A DNA stretch of 64,000 bases, taken from assembly GCF_001661265.1 (NCBI RefSeq), contig NW_017567009.1:62001-126000 (forward strand). The letters are read 5' to 3'. Position numbers and translations under genes: made by a program. Below the pieces are notes generated by a model that saw only the letters and a list, made by a program, of their open reading frames with translations, made no database searches and was not told the DNA's origin. Of the stretch, positions 61,729 through 64,000 are shown piece by piece (the first letter of the stretch is position 1; the number at the start of each line of letters is the position of its first letter). The stretch comes from Saitoella complicata NRRL Y-17804 (taxonomy: Eukaryota; Ascomycota; Saitoellomycetes; Saitoellales; Saitoellaceae).

Positions 61729-62892
61729 TCAGGCTCCCTTATCCGCAATTACCAACTTGACAGGCTCGGTATCCTGATACAACCCATTCTCCTCAATATA
61801 CTTAATAACACTGTTAGGCAGCAAATACTGCACACTCATCCCTCTCCGAAGAAATAGTCGTACCTTCGTTGACGAGATGTCGTTGTAGATCAGCTGCTTG
61901 ATAACGATGATATTCTTCCGATGTTCGTAGAGGATATCGTGGGACAAGAGGAACTTCCATACATCGGCTCCGGTACGTTCAACGACGAGTGCGCCGTGTT
62001 TGCCGAGGATGTGGTGTAGGTCTGCGTCGGCCCAGACGTTTGGTTCGGCCATGGTTTCGATGAGGTCGCCTCCAGCGAGGAGCATTACCTTTACCTTGCG
62101 GTGCTTCCCGGATTTCGTACGGACGCCGCCTCGGACTTCGTTTATTTCGCGGTGGAAGTGGTCGAGGACGACGGCGGTACGGGTATATGAATCTTGTAGC
62201 GACTCCCATGCATCGACCATAAGCCACGACGACGTCCGTTCCGACGCGAGCTCACACATCCGTACACGATATGAAGCGGGCGCGAGTCCAGCTTTCATGT
62301 AGTGGTCGGATACCGGAGAATAGTACCCGCCCATAACCTCGAAATCCGTCCGTTCACGGATATTGTCCAACGCCATCTCGAAGATCCGTAAATGCAAATA
62401 CGTGATCGGGGAGAAACTCCCGCAAGCAACGATGACTAGAGGGACTTTTGTTTCGTCTGCCATGACTCGTCGGAGGCGGTGGTCGGGGAATTTGTAGGAT
62501 GCGAGGTCGATGGCTTGACGGGTGATTCCCATTGGGACTTCTTCGAGGTCCATGCCGTCTGAGATACGGTTCGTGCCGTAATGGGGACCGAGTTGTGGTG
62601 ATCGCGAGCGCATCCCATGAGCTGCAGTATGGAATTTTCTCAAGCTTGGTCGTCGGGCGTCAGATCCGTTTGGTGATTCTGCGCCGGCTTGGATGTTTGA
62701 CAACTCGGCCCGCGCCGTAGCACGATCGACGTTGCATAGGGAGTCGTTCTGAGAGATGCGCTTCTCGTCGCTCTCGTACGGTGCTGAAGGATCCATGATT
62801 AAGATCGATGATTCTTTTTGGAGGTTACCTGCCCAGGTCGGTATCCGTTCTCGGATCGACCCCAGGCTGCAGCGGCGGTTCATGTGGCGCAT
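61729..62892 (-). CDS. NMA1: Nicotinamide/nicotinate mononucleotide adenylyltransferase
   Basis: Single exon, 387 residues. The nucleotidyltransferase core starts at about residue 150: VIVACGSFSPITYLHLRIFE contains the modified GSFSP and H-x-x-x motif, then GGYYSPVSDHYMKAGLAPA, WLMVDAWESLQ, KVMLLAGGDLIETM and the C-terminal NDISSTKVRLFLRRGMSVQY signature (ISSTxxR). These are those of eukaryotic NMNAT (yeast Nma1/Nma2). It makes NAD from NMN or nicotinate mononucleotide. An N-terminal extension of about 145 polar residues is usual in fungi. Start codons at 62892, 62883 and 62796 (MDPSAPYESDEK) are all possible; the first is shown, the last has the most protein-like onset. Confidence 0.94.
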   Translation of the reverse strand: MRHMNRRCSLGSIRERIPTWAGNLQKESSILIMDPSAPYESDEKRISQNDSLCNVDRATARAELSNIQAGAESPNGSDARRPSLRKFHTAAHGMRSRSPQLGPHYGTNRISDGMDLEEVPMGITRQAIDLASYKFPDHRLRRVMADETKVPLVIVACGSFSPITYLHLRIFEMALDNIRERTDFEVMGGYYSPVSDHYMKAGLAPASYRVRMCELASERTSSWLMVDAWESLQDSYTRTAVVLDHFHREINEVRGGVRTKSGKHRKVKVMLLAGGDLIETMAEPNVWADADLHHILGKHGALVVERTGADVWKFLLSHDILYEHRKNIIVIKQLIYNDISSTKVRLFLRRGMSVQYLLPNSVIKYIEENGLYQDTEPVKLVIADKGA

Positions 62893-63174
62893 GAAACTCT
62901 AATTCCGTGCTCGTATGACAAAACTCGACTGCTTGACCATTTCGATTGACCAAATCAGTCGTCACCTGGCAATAGCAGGAAGCCAATTACGAGCTCAACA
63001 GCAGGTTGAGCGGATGTTCATTGCACGGAACCTTCGCTCTCACTGCCGCGGTCTGAGCCGTCCCCGCGCGCGGCTCACGTGCACCAGCAGCTGGCTGCGG
63101 CCCGGCACGATGACAACCGTCGATTCCAAAGTAAACTCCAAAATCCCAGCAACGCACCCTCATTCATCATCAGG

Positions 63175-64000
63175 ATGCTGCAGTTTCTCGAGGTCCAACT
63201 TCCACGTCATTATAGAATCTAGGCAATTGCTGACAATTAGCTGTGCAGTCCTTGGCAACTCGCTTCGACGACCCCTCCATACCCTGGAAACAAATCATCA
63301 TCTCCATCTCCCTCGCCCACCACATCTTCACAACCTATCTCCAAGCCCGACAATACCGTACCCTTTGTGCCACTAACATTCCCAAACCTCTACAAGGCGT
63401 GATTGACCAAGAGACGTTCGATAAGAGTCAGAAATATTCAAGAGCGAAGGCGAAGTTTGGGTTTGTGAGTGGGTGGTGGAGCACGGTACAGGATGTTGGT
63501 GTTATGTATTTTGATGTGTTGCCCGCGTTGTGGAGGGTTGCTGGGAATTTGATGGCGGGTTATGTTCCTGCAAAGTGGCAGGGGGAGGTAACTTGTTGAC
63601 CAGGCTGTTGGTGTAAAGCCAAAGCTAATTGATGGGTTACAGATCTGGCAATCCCTCCTCTTCGTCTTCATCTTCAACCTCGGCACAACCCTCACCAATC
63701 TCCCTATCTCCGCCTACCAAACCTTCGTCCTCGAAGAAAAATACGGCTTCAACAAACAAACTCCCAAGATCTTCATCACCGATATCCTTAAATCCCAACT
63801 CCTCTTCGCCGCTATCGGTGGTCCGGTCTTGGCTGCGTTCTTGAAGATTATCCACAGATTCGGTGATAATTTCTTCTACTACCTCTGGCTCTTCTTCGTG
63901 ATCTTCCAGTTCGTCATGATCGCGATATACCCAACCCTCATCCAACCCCTCTTCAACAAACTCACACCCCTCTCCGACGGCGAGCTCAAAACCAAAGTTG
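63175..64000 (+). CDS. STE24: CAAX prenyl protease Ste24, 5' part (runs off the window)
   Basis: Exons 63175-63192, 63249-63587 and 63643-64000 (introns 56 and 55 nt). The first exon encodes only MLQFLE. It joins SLATRFDDPSIPWKQI, then HHIFTTYLQARQYRTL, FDKSQKYSRAKAKFGF, AYQTFVLEEKYGFNKQTPKI and IYPTLIQPLFNKLTPL, all strongly conserved in Ste24/ZMPSTE24. About 238 residues with four to five predicted helices are present; the HExxH zinc site lies beyond the window. The integral ER/nuclear-membrane metalloprotease processes farnesylated CAAX proteins such as a-factor and also clears clogged translocons. Intron 1 uses a GTCCAA donor and the second of two nearby acceptors. Confidence 0.92.

Overview
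The window is nuclear DNA of a fungus. Coding genes carry short spliceosomal introns (44-60 nt, GT..AG, with CTNAC/CTAAC-like branch sites 10-20 nt before the acceptor), genes sit about every 1.7-1.8 kb on both strands with no operons, and base composition is near 50% GC. The gene set (Utp13, Atg1, Tps3/Tsl1-like subunit, Arb-type ABCF ATPase, Nma1, Ste24, Mdm20, Sec59) is fungal. An ascomycete is likely and an early-diverging one (Taphrinomycotina-like) is my best but weakly supported guess. No virus-like element, transposon, rRNA or convincing tRNA was seen.

Layout. 1-10 kb: the tail of an amino-acid transporter, a DHA1 drug/polyamine transporter tail-to-tail with ornithine decarboxylase, a METTL21-type methyltransferase head-to-head with a THO complex subunit, a J-domain protein head-to-head with a Mn-type CDF transporter, and a Frag1/Sfk1 membrane protein. 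10-20 kb: a trehalose-phosphate synthase regulatory subunit, Atg1 kinase and a large ABCF ATPase with a charged N-terminal extension. 20-30 kb: a broken RIB7 fragment, dolichol kinase, diphthine-ammonia ligase (8 exons), an ACS-family permease and a DTW-domain tRNA enzyme. 30-40 kb: an unrecognised coiled-coil gene with unusually long introns, an RRM+YTH RNA-binding protein, a DHCR24-like FAD oxidoreductase, an NTAQ1-type N-terminal glutamine amidase, then the largest gene-free stretch (2.4 kb) before a tiny secreted, probably GPI-anchored protein. 40-50 kb: DNA polymerase delta subunit 2, a mitochondrial-carrier-like protein, Utp13 and a bHLH factor. 50-64 kb: a protein kinase, Shb17-like phosphatase, Myb-like protein, NTF2-like mRNA export factor, Trm140, riboflavin kinase, NatB subunit Naa25/Mdm20, NMN adenylyltransferase and the 5' part of Ste24.

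Most genes are housekeeping and are not functionally clustered. The one plausible functional pair is ornithine decarboxylase with the adjacent DHA1 transporter. Several loci touch translation and its factors (Dph6, a METTL21-type methyltransferase, ABCF ATPase, Trm140, DTW enzyme), which I read as chance. Exon boundaries were derived by hand from splice signals and continuity of conserved protein motifs. I found no strong evidence for a wholly new system; the best leads are the RIB7 relic, the divergent carrier-like protein, the long-intron coiled-coil gene and regulatory features of the ODC and YTH transcripts.
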